From: Mayfieldus sp963781495 | GTDB taxonomy: Bacteria > Actinomycetota > Thermoleophilia > Solirubrobacterales > 70-9 | DNA length: 64,000 bases | Assembly: GCA_963781495.1 (NCBI GenBank) | Contig: CAWAFX010000002.1 | Coordinates: 62,001 to 126,000 of the forward strand | Reading direction: 5' to 3' | In this document: positions 16,944 to 27,889 of the stretch, piece by piece | Layout: the number at the start of each line of letters is the position of its first letter | Position numbering within the stretch: the stretch's first letter is position 1 | Translations under genes and position numbers: made by a program | Notes under the pieces: generated by a model | The model's database searches: none | The model's input: the letters and a program-made list of their open reading frames with translations, nothing else | What the model was told of the DNA's origin: nothing

Positions 16944-18410
16944 ATGAACTTCATCGAGGACGTGCTGGAGCAGTTCCCGGCCTCGGGGCGGGCGGTGATC
17001 GCCCTCGGCCATGAGGGCGAGGCGCGGGTCTGGCACTTCGGCGAGCTGCTCGCGATCAGCGCCGGCTTCTCGGGCGCCTTCGCGGCGCGTGGGGTGAAGC
17101 GCGGAGACGCGGTGATGATCCTGATCGGCAATCGGATCGAGTGGGTGCTGTCGATGCTCGCCTGCTGGCGGATGGGCGCGGTGGCGCTTCCCTGCAACAC
17201 CCAGCTGCGCCGGGGGGACCTGGCGCTGCGCGTCGAGGCCGCCGCACCGGCGCTGGCGGTCGGCGAGGAGGAGCTGCTGAACGAGCTTCCCGAGGGGGTG
17301 CCGGCGATGACGATCGCCGAGCTGGCCCAGGTGATGGACGAGGACCTGCCGCAGGAGACGCCGGTTGCGCCGGTGGCGCTGGAGCCCGAGGAGGGCGCCC
17401 TGATCGTCTTCACCTCCGGCACCACGGGAGAGCCCCGGGGCGCGCTCCACGCCCAGCGCTACCTCGCCGGCCAGCGCACCCAGGCCGAGCACTGGTTCGG
17501 CGCCCGCAAGGGCGACGTCGCCTGGTGCACGACCGCGACCGGCTGGTCGAAATCGGCCCGCAACGTCTTCGTCGCCCCCTGGCTGATGGGGGCGACGGCG
17601 GTGATCCACGACGCCCGCTTCGACCCCGAGGAGCGGCTGGCCCTGTGCGAGGAGCTCGGGGTCAACGTCCTCTGCCAGGCGCCGACCGAGTACCGGATGC
17701 TGGCCAAGCGAGCCCGGCTGCGCCCGATCGGCTCGCTCCGCCACCTGGTCTCCGCCGGCGAGCCGCTGAACCCGGAGATCATCAGCACCTTCCGCGATGC
17801 GACCGGACTCGAGATCCACGACGGCTACGGGCAGACCGAGACCGGCCAGCTGACCGGGATGCGTGCCGGCGAGCCGGTGCGGCCAGGCTCGATGGGAAAG
17901 CCGCTGCCGGGCTTCGAGCTCCGCGTCGTCCGCGAGGAAACGGGATCGGACGGCGCCGGCGAGCTGCAGCTTCGCCCCTCCTCCTGCCCGACCTTCTTCG
18001 CCCGCTATCTCGACGGCGAGCCCTTCGCGGGCGAGTGGTGGCAGACCGGCGACCTGGTCCGCGAGGACCCCGACGGCTATCTGTTCTTCGAGGGCCGAAG
18101 CGACGACCTGATCCTCTCCTCCGGCTACCGGATCGGCCCCTTCGAGGTCGAGTCGGCGCTGGTCGCCCACCCCGCCGTCGCCGAGGCGGCCGCGGTCGCC
18201 GCCCCCGATCCCGAGCGCGGGACCGTGGTGCGGGCGATCGTCGTCCTCCGCGAGGGGGAGCCCTCCGAGCAGCTGGCGGCCGAGCTGCAGGAGCACTGCA
18301 AGCGCACTACCGCGCCCTACAAGTTCCCCCGCATCGTCGAGTTCGCCGACGAGCTGCCGAAGACGGCGAGCGGCAAGATCAAACGGGCCGAGCTGCGGGC
18401 CGCTCGCTAG
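16944..18410 (+). CDS. AMP-binding acyl-CoA synthetase
   Basis: A 488-residue ANL-superfamily enzyme that activates a carboxylate with ATP to acyl-AMP and then acyl-CoA. Motifs in order: P-loop FTSGTTGEPRG, DGYGQTETG, GDLVREDPDGY with the following hinge GRSDDLILSSGYRIGPFEVE, and the adenylation lysine in PKTASGKIKR. It is shorter than medium-chain synthetases (about 540), with a trimmed N-terminus, and resembles acetyl/propionyl/medium-chain types. The start is ATG 16944. It is divergent from the secreted hydrolase and followed 28 nt later by the aminotransferase. The acid substrate is not predictable. Confidence 0.9.
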   Translation: MNFIEDVLEQFPASGRAVIALGHEGEARVWHFGELLAISAGFSGAFAARGVKRGDAVMILIGNRIEWVLSMLACWRMGAVALPCNTQLRRGDLALRVEAAAPALAVGEEELLNELPEGVPAMTIAELAQVMDEDLPQETPVAPVALEPEEGALIVFTSGTTGEPRGALHAQRYLAGQRTQAEHWFGARKGDVAWCTTATGWSKSARNVFVAPWLMGATAVIHDARFDPEERLALCEELGVNVLCQAPTEYRMLAKRARLRPIGSLRHLVSAGEPLNPEIISTFRDATGLEIHDGYGQTETGQLTGMRAGEPVRPGSMGKPLPGFELRVVREETGSDGAGELQLRPSSCPTFFARYLDGEPFAGEWWQTGDLVREDPDGYLFFEGRSDDLILSSGYRIGPFEVESALVAHPAVAEAAAVAAPDPERGTVVRAIVVLREGEPSEQLAAELQEHCKRTTAPYKFPRIVEFADELPKTASGKIKRAELRAAR

Positions 18411-18438
18411 ATTTGCCTGACCCAGTCAAGGAGAATGG

Positions 18439-19830
18439 ATGACCGTTGAGACGAGCACCGGCGGGGCTTCGGGGATCGACCGCAAGCGGATCGCTTCGCT
18501 GACCGAGGGCCAGATGGCCGGCTTTCGCGAGCGCACCGGACGCTCGGCCGAGTACTTCCAGCGCGCCAGCAAGGTGATGCCCAACGGAGTCCCCTCCTCC
18601 TTTCAGGCCAACGACCCCTGGCCGGTCTACGTCGAGCGCGGCCACGGTACCCAGGTATGGGACGTCGACGGCAACGAGTACCGCGACTTCCACAACGGCT
18701 TCGGGGTCATGTGCATCGGCCACGCCAACCAGGACGTCGGCGCCGCGGTCAAGGCGCGGGTCGACCAGGGCACGCACTTCGCCGCCCCGACCGAGGGCTC
18801 GATCGTCGTCGCCGAGGAGCTGCAGCGCCGCTTCGGATTGCCGCAGTGGCGCTTCACCAACTCCGGCACCGAGTCGACGATGGACGCCGTGCACCTTGCC
18901 CGCGGCGCGACCGGACGCGACATGCTGCTGAAGATCGAGGGCTCCTACCACGGCCACCACGACGCGGTGATGGTCTCCGTCTACCCACCGCTGGAGGCGC
19001 TAGGCGACCGCGACGACCCGGTCAGCGTCCCCTATGGCGCCGGCTACCCGGAGGCGATCACCGAGCTGACCCGCTCGGTCCCCTTCAACGACGCCGACGC
19101 GCTGGCGTCGGTTCTGGACAAGATCGGCGACCGCCTCGCCGGTCTGATCATGGAGCCGGCGATGATGAACATCAACATCATTCCCCCGCGCGAGGGCTAC
19201 CTGGAGCGGGTGCGGGAGCTGACCGCGGAGCACGGCGTGAAGCTGATCTTCGACGAGGTCAAGACCGGGGCCACGATCTCGGCCGGCGGCGCCACCCAGC
19301 GCTTCGGCGTGCGGCCGGACATCATCACCCTCGCCAAGGCGACCTGCGGCGGCTACCCGGGCGGCGCGATCGGGATGACCGAGGAGCTGGCCGCGATCGT
19401 CGCCGACGGGACCGTGCACCAGTACGGGACCTTCAACGGCAACCCGCTGGTGATGGCCGCCGCCGAGGCGACATTGACCAAGGTCCTGACCGAGGAGGCC
19501 TACGTCAGGCTCGAGGCCTCGAACCGCAAGCTGCTCGACGGCTGCCAGGCCGTGATCGACCAGTACGAGCTGCCCGCCTACACCGAGGGGATCGGCGCCA
19601 AGGGCTGCGTCGTCTTCTCGGCCGAGCGCATGTACGAGTACCGCGACTACCTGACCAAGGTCGACGGCGACCTGTCAACCCTGGCCTGGCTGTACCACAT
19701 GAACCACGGCATCTTCATGACCCCTGGCGTCGAGGAGGAGTGGACGATCTCGATCGCCCATGCCGACGACGACATCCAGCATTACCTCGACGCCTTCGAG
19801 GCCTTCGCCCGCGACGTCACCGGCTCCTAG
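18439..19830 (+). CDS. Class III (fold-type I) aminotransferase, glutamate-1-semialdehyde-aminomutase-like
   Basis: A 463-residue PLP enzyme. The start is ATG 18439, preceded by AAGGAG at good spacing. Seen: VMPNGVPSSF near the N-terminus, the PLP-phosphate loop NSGTEST, YHGHHD, the PLP-ring aspartate in FDEVKTG, and the Schiff-base lysine in TLAKATCGG. The overall pattern is that of GSA-aminomutase-like aminotransferases, but no hem genes are adjacent, so it is more likely a transaminase of an unknown amino acid or amine. It probably shares a transcript with the acyl-CoA synthetase 28 nt upstream. It is cytosolic. Confidence 0.88.
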   Translation: MTVETSTGGASGIDRKRIASLTEGQMAGFRERTGRSAEYFQRASKVMPNGVPSSFQANDPWPVYVERGHGTQVWDVDGNEYRDFHNGFGVMCIGHANQDVGAAVKARVDQGTHFAAPTEGSIVVAEELQRRFGLPQWRFTNSGTESTMDAVHLARGATGRDMLLKIEGSYHGHHDAVMVSVYPPLEALGDRDDPVSVPYGAGYPEAITELTRSVPFNDADALASVLDKIGDRLAGLIMEPAMMNINIIPPREGYLERVRELTAEHGVKLIFDEVKTGATISAGGATQRFGVRPDIITLAKATCGGYPGGAIGMTEELAAIVADGTVHQYGTFNGNPLVMAAAEATLTKVLTEEAYVRLEASNRKLLDGCQAVIDQYELPAYTEGIGAKGCVVFSAERMYEYRDYLTKVDGDLSTLAWLYHMNHGIFMTPGVEEEWTISIAHADDDIQHYLDAFEAFARDVTGS

Positions 19831-19843
19831 CCGGCGCTGCGAG

Positions 19844-20224
19844 CTAGAGGACCGAGCGGGCGGCGTCGAGATCGTCGCTGACGATCACGACCTTGACCCC
19901 GCCGAAGGTCGTGTAGGCGAGCTCGATGTTGACGCCGGCCTCGCCGAGCCGTCGCGCCAGCTCGCCGAGCGAGCCCGGCTGGTCATGGAGGTCGACGACA
20001 AGCGCCTCGCGCTCGTCGGCGATCCGGATCTCTGCCGCCTCCAGCGTCTTTCGCGCCGCGGCCGCGTCCTCGACCAGGATGTGGATCACCCCTTTTCCCT
20101 CGCCGGTGACCCCGGTGAACGCGGCCATTCCCTGCAGGTTGACTCCCCCCTCCCCGGTCGCCTCGCCGAGCCGCGCCAGCTCACCGGGCCGGTCCTCGAG
20201 GATCACGGTGAGGTCGGTAGCCAT
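19844..20224 (-). CDS. Tandem ACT-domain protein
   Basis: A 126-residue protein consisting almost wholly of two ACT-like ligand-binding folds: ILEDRPGELARLGEATGEGGVNLQG, then DLHDQPGSLGELARRLGEAGVNIEL. Each has the D-x-P-G-x-L-x-x-L-x-x-x-x-x-x-x-G-V-N signature. Stand-alone ACT proteins sense small ligands, usually amino acids, and modulate partner enzymes. No catalytic domain is present. It is transcribed after the PAS-GGDEF-EAL gene with a 44-nt gap and converges on the aminotransferase. The ligand is unknown. Confidence 0.8.
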   Translation of the reverse strand: MATDLTVILEDRPGELARLGEATGEGGVNLQGMAAFTGVTGEGKGVIHILVEDAAAARKTLEAAEIRIADEREALVVDLHDQPGSLGELARRLGEAGVNIELAYTTFGGVKVVIVSDDLDAARSVL

Positions 20225-20268
20225 CGCCCGCCAAACCTAACACCGGGCGGGCGGGCAGCGGGGCTGCG

Positions 20269-22464
20269 CTAGTCCCAGCCCTCTGCGAGGGCGACGGGCT
20301 TTCCGAGATGAAAGCCCTGTGCCATGTCGACCCCGAGGTCGCGCAGCAGCCCGACCGTCGACGGCTCCTCGACGTACTCGGCGATCGTCTTCTTGCCCAG
20401 CCCGCGGGCGATCTCGACGATCGCTCTCACCGTCAGCTGGTCGGCGTCGTTTCGCGGCAGGTCGCGGATGAAGTCGCCGTCGATCTTGATCATGTCGAAG
20501 GGAAGGTGCTTGAGGTAGTAGAAGGGCCCGAAGCCGACCCCGTAGTCGTCGATCGCGATCGAGCAGCCGAACTCGGTCAGGCGGTCGGCGAAGGCGGCCG
20601 CGGTCTCGAAGTTGCGGATCGCCGCGGTCTCGGTGATCTCGAAGGTGATCGCGCCGGGAAAGGCATCGCTGGTGTCGAAGGAGCGCTCGATGAACTCGAG
20701 CACGTTGGCGTCGATGATCGAGCTGCCCGAGAGGTTGACGTGAAGGCCGAAGGGCGGCCGTGACATGCCGCCGTTGCCGCCGACTCCGTTGGTGTAGTCG
20801 TTGAGCAGCTTGACCGCCTGGGTGACCACCCAGCGGTCCAGCTCCTGGACCATCCCGAACTGCTCCGCGGTCTGGATGAAGCGCCCCGCCGGCAGCATCT
20901 CGCCGTTCTCCTCCTCGATCCGAAGCAGCAGCTCGTGGCGCTCGGCCTTGCCGGTGCGCAGATCGATGATCGGCTGCTGGTAGAGGACCAGGCGATCGTG
21001 GACGAGTGCGTCGCGGATCCGCGCCGAGGTGCTGAGCCCGCTCCGCGGCGTGCTCTCCGGGCGGCCGGGCTCTTCGACCAGAACGACCCGGTCGCGGCCC
21101 TGCTCCTTGGCCTCGTACATCGCCAGGTCGGCGGCGACCAGGGCCGGCTCGCCGCCCTCCTCGGTCTCGCCGCCGAACATCGCCACGCCGATGCTGACCG
21201 TGACCGGGGCGGGGCTGTGCGTGGAGCTCTGCAGCCGCACCTCGCGGCGCAGATCCTCGGCGAAGCGTGTCGCGCCCTCGCGGTCGGTCTGCGGCAGCAG
21301 GATCGCGAACTCGTCACCCGATAGCCGCGCCACGGCGTCGGAGACCCGCGCCCTGGCGCGCAGAAGCTCGGCAATCTCGCGGATCACGTTGTCTCCCGCC
21401 TGGTGGCCGGCGGTGTCGTTGACCTGCTTGAAGTTGTCGACGTCGACGATCAACACCGCTCCCTGGCCGCCGTAGCGGGCGTAGAAGGCGATCTGCTGCT
21501 CGAGCTCGCCGCGGAACCGGCGCCGGTTCGCGAGCCCGGTCAGTGCGTCGTGGTCGGCGAGATAGCGCAGCCGCTGCTCGAAGCGCCGCCGCTCGCTGAT
21601 GTCCTGCATCTGCAGGATCCCGTAGGGGGCCGCCCCCTCGTGCTCGCGGGCCAGCGAGAGGCTGAACTGGCCCCAGATCTCGTGCCCCTCGCGATGAATG
21701 AAGCGCTTTTCGACCGTGTAGGAGTCGAACTTTCCCCGCAGCAGCCGGCGCCGCTGGGCACTGTCGATGTGGCGGTCCTCGGGGACCGTGATCTCGTCGA
21801 TCGAGGACTCGATCAACTCCTGCTCGCTGTAGCCGGTGATCGACGAGAGAGCCCGGTTTACGGCCAGGAATTCGCCCAGCCGGTCGCCTTCGATCGCGAC
21901 CAGGGCGACGCCGATCGGCGCGTGCTCGAAAGCGTTTCGAAAGCGGTCCTCGGGCGAGCGCTTGCCGCGCTCGGATTCGGCGATCTCGGTGATGTCCTGG
22001 CAGACGCCGAACAGCCGCACGACCTTGCCGTCGTCGTCGACGACCGGCTCGCCGTGGCAGCGAAGCGTGCGCGCCGTCTCCTCGTCGAGCAGGATCCGGT
22101 GCTCGAAGATGAACGGCGCCGCGCTCTGCACCGAGGCCCGGATCGCGTCGTTTACCCGCCGCCGGTCGTGCGGATGGACGAGCTCGATGTAGGCGTCGAA
22201 GGTGGCGTCGAAGGTCTCGCGCTCGACGCCGAAGATCCGGTAGAGCTCCTGCGACCAGGTGAGGCGGTCGGCGGCGATGTCCCACTCCCAGTTGCCGAAA
22301 TGGGCGATCCGCTCGGCGTCGGCCATCCGTTTCGCGGCATGCCGAAGCTCAGCCTCAGTGCGGATGCTGGACTGCAGGGCCCTGGTGACCGCGTCGCGGT
22401 CCTCGGGCGTGACCCGGTCGAGAAGCTCCTGCAATTCGGCAGGAAGCTCTATTTCGGCGCTCAT
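20269..22464 (-). CDS. PAS-GGDEF-EAL cyclic-di-GMP signalling protein
   Basis: A 731-residue soluble protein. An N-terminal helix is followed by two PAS domains (about 45-165 and 175-290; NWEWDIAADRLTWSQEL and the GYSEQELIESS core), a GGDEF domain (about 305-465) with active-site sequence RLSGDEF, and an EAL domain (about 480-725) reading HELLLR at the signature and DDYGVGFG at the conserved metal-binding loop. S-GDEF usually retains diguanylate cyclase activity; ELL for EAL is compatible with phosphodiesterase activity. It therefore makes and/or degrades c-di-GMP in response to a PAS-sensed cue. It has no membrane segment. It is divergent from yyaL. Confidence 0.92.
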   Translation of the reverse strand: MSAEIELPAELQELLDRVTPEDRDAVTRALQSSIRTEAELRHAAKRMADAERIAHFGNWEWDIAADRLTWSQELYRIFGVERETFDATFDAYIELVHPHDRRRVNDAIRASVQSAAPFIFEHRILLDEETARTLRCHGEPVVDDDGKVVRLFGVCQDITEIAESERGKRSPEDRFRNAFEHAPIGVALVAIEGDRLGEFLAVNRALSSITGYSEQELIESSIDEITVPEDRHIDSAQRRRLLRGKFDSYTVEKRFIHREGHEIWGQFSLSLAREHEGAAPYGILQMQDISERRRFEQRLRYLADHDALTGLANRRRFRGELEQQIAFYARYGGQGAVLIVDVDNFKQVNDTAGHQAGDNVIREIAELLRARARVSDAVARLSGDEFAILLPQTDREGATRFAEDLRREVRLQSSTHSPAPVTVSIGVAMFGGETEEGGEPALVAADLAMYEAKEQGRDRVVLVEEPGRPESTPRSGLSTSARIRDALVHDRLVLYQQPIIDLRTGKAERHELLLRIEEENGEMLPAGRFIQTAEQFGMVQELDRWVVTQAVKLLNDYTNGVGGNGGMSRPPFGLHVNLSGSSIIDANVLEFIERSFDTSDAFPGAITFEITETAAIRNFETAAAFADRLTEFGCSIAIDDYGVGFGPFYYLKHLPFDMIKIDGDFIRDLPRNDADQLTVRAIVEIARGLGKKTIAEYVEEPSTVGLLRDLGVDMAQGFHLGKPVALAEGWD

Positions 22465-22530
22465 CCCTGTGTAAGCCTAGGACCGTTGGACTGCGGACAC
22501 AATGGAAGTATCGAGTAAACCCTTGTCCAG

Positions 22531-24538
<2,008 letters not shown>

Positions 24539-24549
<11 letters not shown>

Positions 24550-25051
24550 GACCGAGAAGACAGCGACTCCGGCCGAGGTGGCGCGCAGCTATTTCGAAGC
24601 CGTCGGCCGCCAGGACCTCGACGCCATGGAGGCCCACTACGACCCCAGTGGCGAGGGGCCGATCCACGGTCTCGTCCACCTCCGGCAGGGCGACAATTAC
24701 CGGCCCTGGTTCGAGAACCTTTTCCGCGCCTTTCCCGACTGGAAGTTCGAGGTCCTCCACCTGATCGCCAATGAGGAGATGGCGGCGGTCGAGTGGCGAG
24801 CGAGCGCGACTTTCAATGGCAGCGCGAAATTCGAGGGGATGGACCCCAACGGCGCCAAGCTCGACGTCCAGGGATGCGACGTGGTGACGGTCCGCGACGG
24901 CCGCATCGTCCACCTCGACGCCTACTCCAGCGGCACCGAGATCGCCCGCCAGCTCGGGGCGCTGCCGCCGCAGGGCTCGGCCGCCGAGCGCGGGATGACC
25001 GCGGCGCTGAACCTGAAGACGCGCGCCGTCAAGGCGCTGCGCCGCGACTAG
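24539..25051 (+). CDS. SnoaL-like / ester-cyclase-type polyketide-cyclase fold protein
   Basis: About 170 residues from ATG 24539 (GGGAG 5 nt upstream). An NTF2-like fold is recognised from ARSYFEAVGRQDLDAMEAHY near the N-terminus, the central FPDWKFEVLHLIANEEMAAVEWRASATF, and DGRIVHLDAYSSGTEIARQLG. The C-terminal tail LPPQGSAAERGM is shared with the SnoaL-like protein at 39696-40193, so the two are paralogues. Such folds bind or isomerise hydrophobic small molecules; no function can be assigned. It overlaps the end of yyaL and converges on the phzF-like gene. Confidence 0.78.
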
Positions 25052-25723
25052 CTACTCGAACTCGCGCACTTCGTCCAGGGCGACGAGACCCCCGACCTCG
25101 GCCCGGCCGCCGTCGAGCGGGCGGGCGATCAGCAGCGAGCCCAGCCCCTGGTGGATCGTGACCGGGCGCCCCAGCCGCGCGCTCAGCGCCAGCGCCGCCG
25201 ACCCGGTCGCCTCGTCCTCGGCGATCCCGACCCCGGGCGCGAAGCTGCGGGCGCGGATCGTCCCGGCGTCCTCGTCGATCCAGGCCCAGGCGTAGACCTC
25301 GCCGGCATCGATCGGAGGCCCATCGAGGGCCCGCACGGCGGCTGGATCGGCCAGCTGGACGTTCTCGAACGGGGGCGACCAGTTCGGCTCGGCGGAGATG
25401 TGGATGAGGCCGCCCTCGAGGTGGACCCCAGCCTCACCGGCCGGGGGGCGCAGGGTGTCCACGCTGATCCCCTGCTCGCGCAGCAGCCAGGCGGTGCCGA
25501 CCAGCGGATGCCCCGCGAACGGCAGCTCGGTGCCGGGGGTGAAGATCCGCAGCTCGGCCCGCTCGCGGTCGTCGACGAACACCGTCTCCGAAAAGCCGAG
25601 CTCGGCGGCGACGGCCTGGCGGCGGACGGCCGGGATCTCAGCCCCGTCGAGGAAGACGCCAAGATGGTTTCCGAACTCGCCCTCTTCGTTTACGAAGACG
25701 CGCAGGACGTGCAGCGTCGCCAT
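25052..25723 (-). CDS. PhzF-family isomerase-like protein
   Basis: A 223-residue protein of the PhzF/diaminopimelate-epimerase fold. Seen: VFVNEEGEFGNHLGVFL near the N-terminus, FTPGTELPFAGHPLVGTAWLL (the H/GHP signature), and the C-terminal GIAEDEATGSAALALSA. Family length is about 260-300, so this is a slightly short member, mainly from a reduced middle. The catalytic glutamate of PhzF (in N-E/S-E-G..) appears as NEEGEFGNH. The start ATG 25723 lies 11 nt after the glnA stop with GAGGCGGG as Shine-Dalgarno, so it is cotranscribed with glnA. An ORF fusing it in frame to the 5' half of glnA is an artefact of the glnA indel. Confidence 0.82.
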   Translation of the reverse strand: MATLHVLRVFVNEEGEFGNHLGVFLDGAEIPAVRRQAVAAELGFSETVFVDDRERAELRIFTPGTELPFAGHPLVGTAWLLREQGISVDTLRPPAGEAGVHLEGGLIHISAEPNWSPPFENVQLADPAAVRALDGPPIDAGEVYAWAWIDEDAGTIRARSFAPGVGIAEDEATGSAALALSARLGRPVTIHQGLGSLLIARPLDGGRAEVGGLVALDEVREFE

Positions 25724-25734
25724 CGCGACCCGCC

Positions 25735-27085
25735 TCAGAGGATCGGCAGGAAGTTCTCGATCTCGTACGGAGTCACCTGGACGCGGTAGTCCTCCCACTC
25801 CTGGCGCTTGATCTCGATGAAGCGCTGGAAGGTGTGCTCGCCGAGCGTGCGCAGGACCAGCTCCGACTCCGAGGCGATCTCGATCGCCTCGCCGAGCGTC
25901 TCCGGCAGCTGCTCGATCCCGCGCTGGATCCGCTCCTCCGGGGAGAGGTGGTAGAGGTTCTGCTCCATCGGCTCGGGCAGCTCGTAGCCGTGCTCGACCC
26001 CCTCCAGCCCCGCCTGCAGCATGCCGGCGAAGCAGAGGTAGGGATTGGAGGCCGGGTCGGGGCAGCGCAGCTCGGCCCGGGTCGCACCCTCCTTGCCGGG
26101 GTGGTAGAGCGGGACCCGGATCAGCGCCGAGCGGTTGCGCCGCGACCAGGCGAGATAGACCGGCGCCTCGAAGCCGGGGACGAGTCGCTTGTAGGAGTTG
26201 ACCCACTGCGCGAACAGCGGCGCGATCTCGCGCGCGTGCTTTAGCTGGCCGGCGATGAACGCCTTGGCGACGTCGGAGAGGAAGTACTGGTCGTCGGGGT
26301 CGTAGAAGGCGTTGCCGCCGTCCTTGGCCAGCGACTGGTGGACGTGCATCCCGGAGCCGTTCTCGCCGAACAGCGGCTTCGGCATGAAGGTCGCGTACCA
26401 GCCGTACTTCATCGCGTACTCCTTGACGACGATCCGGTAGGTCATGCAGTCGTCGGCCATCTTCAGCGCGTTTGCGTAGCGCATGTCGACCTCGTGCTGG
26501 GAGGGGCCGACCTCGTGGTGGGTGTACTCGACGTGGATGCCGAGCTTCTCCAGCGCCAGCACGGTCTCGCGGCGCACGTCGGAGCCGGCGTCCAGCGTCG
26601 TGAGGTCGAAATAGCCGCCGTCGTCGAGCACCTCCGGAGTGCCGTCGGGCTTGGCGGACGCGAAAGTAGAAGTACTCCAGCTCGGGGCCGACGTTGTAGG
26701 TGTCGAAGCCGAGGTCCTTGGCCCGGTCGAGCGCCCGGCGCAGGATCCAGCGCGGGTCGCCCTCGTAGGGGTCGCCGCCGGGGACCTGGACGTCGCAGAA
26801 CATTCGCGCCGTCGCGTTCTCCTCCTCGGGGCGCCAGGGGATCAGCGCGAAGGTCTCGGGGTCGGGCATCGCGATCATGTCCGACTCCTCGATCGGGTTG
26901 AAGCCGGTGATCGAGGAGCCGTCGAAGCCCATCCCGCCCTCGAAGGCGTCGTCGAGCTCCTGGGCGTTGATCGAGAAGCTCTTCAGCTGCCCGAGCACGT
27001 CGGTGAACCAGAGCCGCACGAAGCGCACGTTTCGCTCCTTGACCATCTCGAGCACGTCGCTCGAGGTCTTCGGCTGATCGGCCAT
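25735..27085 (-). CDS. glnA: Glutamine synthetase type I (one apparent 1-nt insertion)
   Basis: ATP-dependent glutamate + ammonia ligation to glutamine. From ATG 27085 the frame runs through FDGSSITGF and YNVGPELEYFYF. One extra A in the AAA at 26663-26665 (plus strand) then shifts it. Removing that base restores 449 residues, continuing to EYTHHEVGPSQHEVD, NGSGMHVHQS, and SRRNRSALIRVPLY. This is normal GSI length. The region around the adenylylation tyrosine reads NLYHLSPEERIQRG, like the Gram-positive GSI-alpha group, which is feedback-controlled rather than adenylylated (inference). An essential-type gene broken at one homopolymer strongly suggests a sequence error. Confidence 0.92.
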
Positions 27086-27195
27086 GGCTGAAACATATCG
27101 GCGGGCGGGCCGCCGACCGGGCGAGGCGTCCGCTTGTGAACCAAGCGGCGGTCGCCAACGTATTTATCCCTGCCGCGCGAGCCGCAGGTGCCAGC

Positions 27196-27224
27196 TTGTA
27201 AGACGCCGAGGCAAGCGCTATAAC
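27196..27224 (+). promoter_or_regulatory. Sigma-70-type promoter for the AhpD-like gene
   Basis: TTGTAA at 27196-27201 and TATAAC at 27219-27224 are separated by exactly 17 nt. This is a strong vegetative-type match, unusual in a GC-rich genome. The palindrome at 27221-27241 overlaps the -10 box. A second candidate (TTGACA 27276-27281, TAGAAG 27298-27303, 16-nt spacer) lies closer to the gene. Confidence 0.55.
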
Positions 27225-27241
27225 TTACATGTCGTAAGTTA
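27221..27241. promoter_or_regulatory. Perfect palindromic operator (8-5-8)
   Basis: TAACTTAC and GTAAGTTA flank ATGTC, giving an 8-bp perfect inverted repeat in an AT-rich island within GC-rich DNA. The half TTACATG is repeated directly at 27239-27245. The position over the -10 box of the plus-strand promoter fits a TetR- or MarR-like repressor site. The regulator is not encoded next to it. Confidence 0.6.
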
Positions 27242-27316
27242 CATGCTAAAAGTGAAGTAAAGAGCCATTTACGGCTTGACAGAGCCAAGTATCGGCCTAG
27301 AAGGCAGGAACGAACG

Positions 27317-27883
27317 TTGACAGTCAAGACAGAAGTAAGCCGATTTCACATCCACGACGAGCTCACCGCCCCTGACGAGAGCGCGCCGATCCTGAAGAGC
27401 ATCCAGGCCGGCGGCGCCGCCGTCTCGAAGTTCGTCGGCGTGCTCGCCGGCTCCCCTGCCGTGCTGCGGGCCTATACCCGCATGCGCACCGAGCTGCGCC
27501 ACGGGGTCCTCCCGCGGGCGACGCGGGAGCGGATCGCCCTCGCCGTCGCCGAGCACCGACAGGACGCCTACAGCATCGCCCAGCACGCCAAGTCGGCCCG
27601 GGCCGCGGGCCTGGGGCTCGACGAGGTCTCGCGGGCCCGCAGCTTCACCTCCTCCGACCCCCGCGAGGCGGTGCTGCTGGAGTTCCTCAAGGCAACCCTG
27701 GAGGCCGACGGCGCCCCGCCCGTGCACCTGCACGAGGAGGCGCGGGAGGTCGGCTGGTCAGACGAGGAGATCCTCGAGGCCGTCGCCCACCTGGCGCTGA
27801 ACGAGTTCCAGAGCCTGATCGCCAGCGCCGCCGCGCTGCCGAAGGACCAGGCGACGCCGCGGGTCCTTCCCTCGGCTGCCTAG
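27317..27883 (+). CDS. AhpD-like / carboxymuconolactone-decarboxylase-fold protein lacking the CxxC
   Basis: A 188-residue protein with a TTG start at 27317. The AhpD/CMD helical fold is visible from LAGSPAVLRAYTRMRTELRHGVLPRATRERIALAVAEH and from the final LALNEFQSLI. The family's redox site C-x-x-C-x3-H reads DAYSIAQH here, so both cysteines are absent while the histidine remains. It therefore cannot be a disulfide peroxidase reductase of the usual kind. It is preceded by a strong promoter with a palindromic operator, suggesting induction by a specific signal. It is divergent from glnA and convergent with the RlpA-like gene. Confidence 0.78.
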   Translation: MTVKTEVSRFHIHDELTAPDESAPILKSIQAGGAAVSKFVGVLAGSPAVLRAYTRMRTELRHGVLPRATRERIALAVAEHRQDAYSIAQHAKSARAAGLGLDEVSRARSFTSSDPREAVLLEFLKATLEADGAPPVHLHEEAREVGWSDEEILEAVAHLALNEFQSLIASAAALPKDQATPRVLPSAA

Positions 27884-27889
27884 AGAGAT

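Noticed and set aside
16883..17425. N-terminal extension of the secreted hydrolase
   Set aside because: It is antisense to the acyl-CoA synthetase and would bury the signal peptide.
25052..27085. A single 677-residue ORF joining the glnA 5' half to the phzF-like gene
   Set aside because: The middle of that reading is arginine-rich out-of-frame sequence. Removing one A at 26663-26665 restores a normal glutamine synthetase ending at 25735, and phzF has its own start and Shine-Dalgarno.
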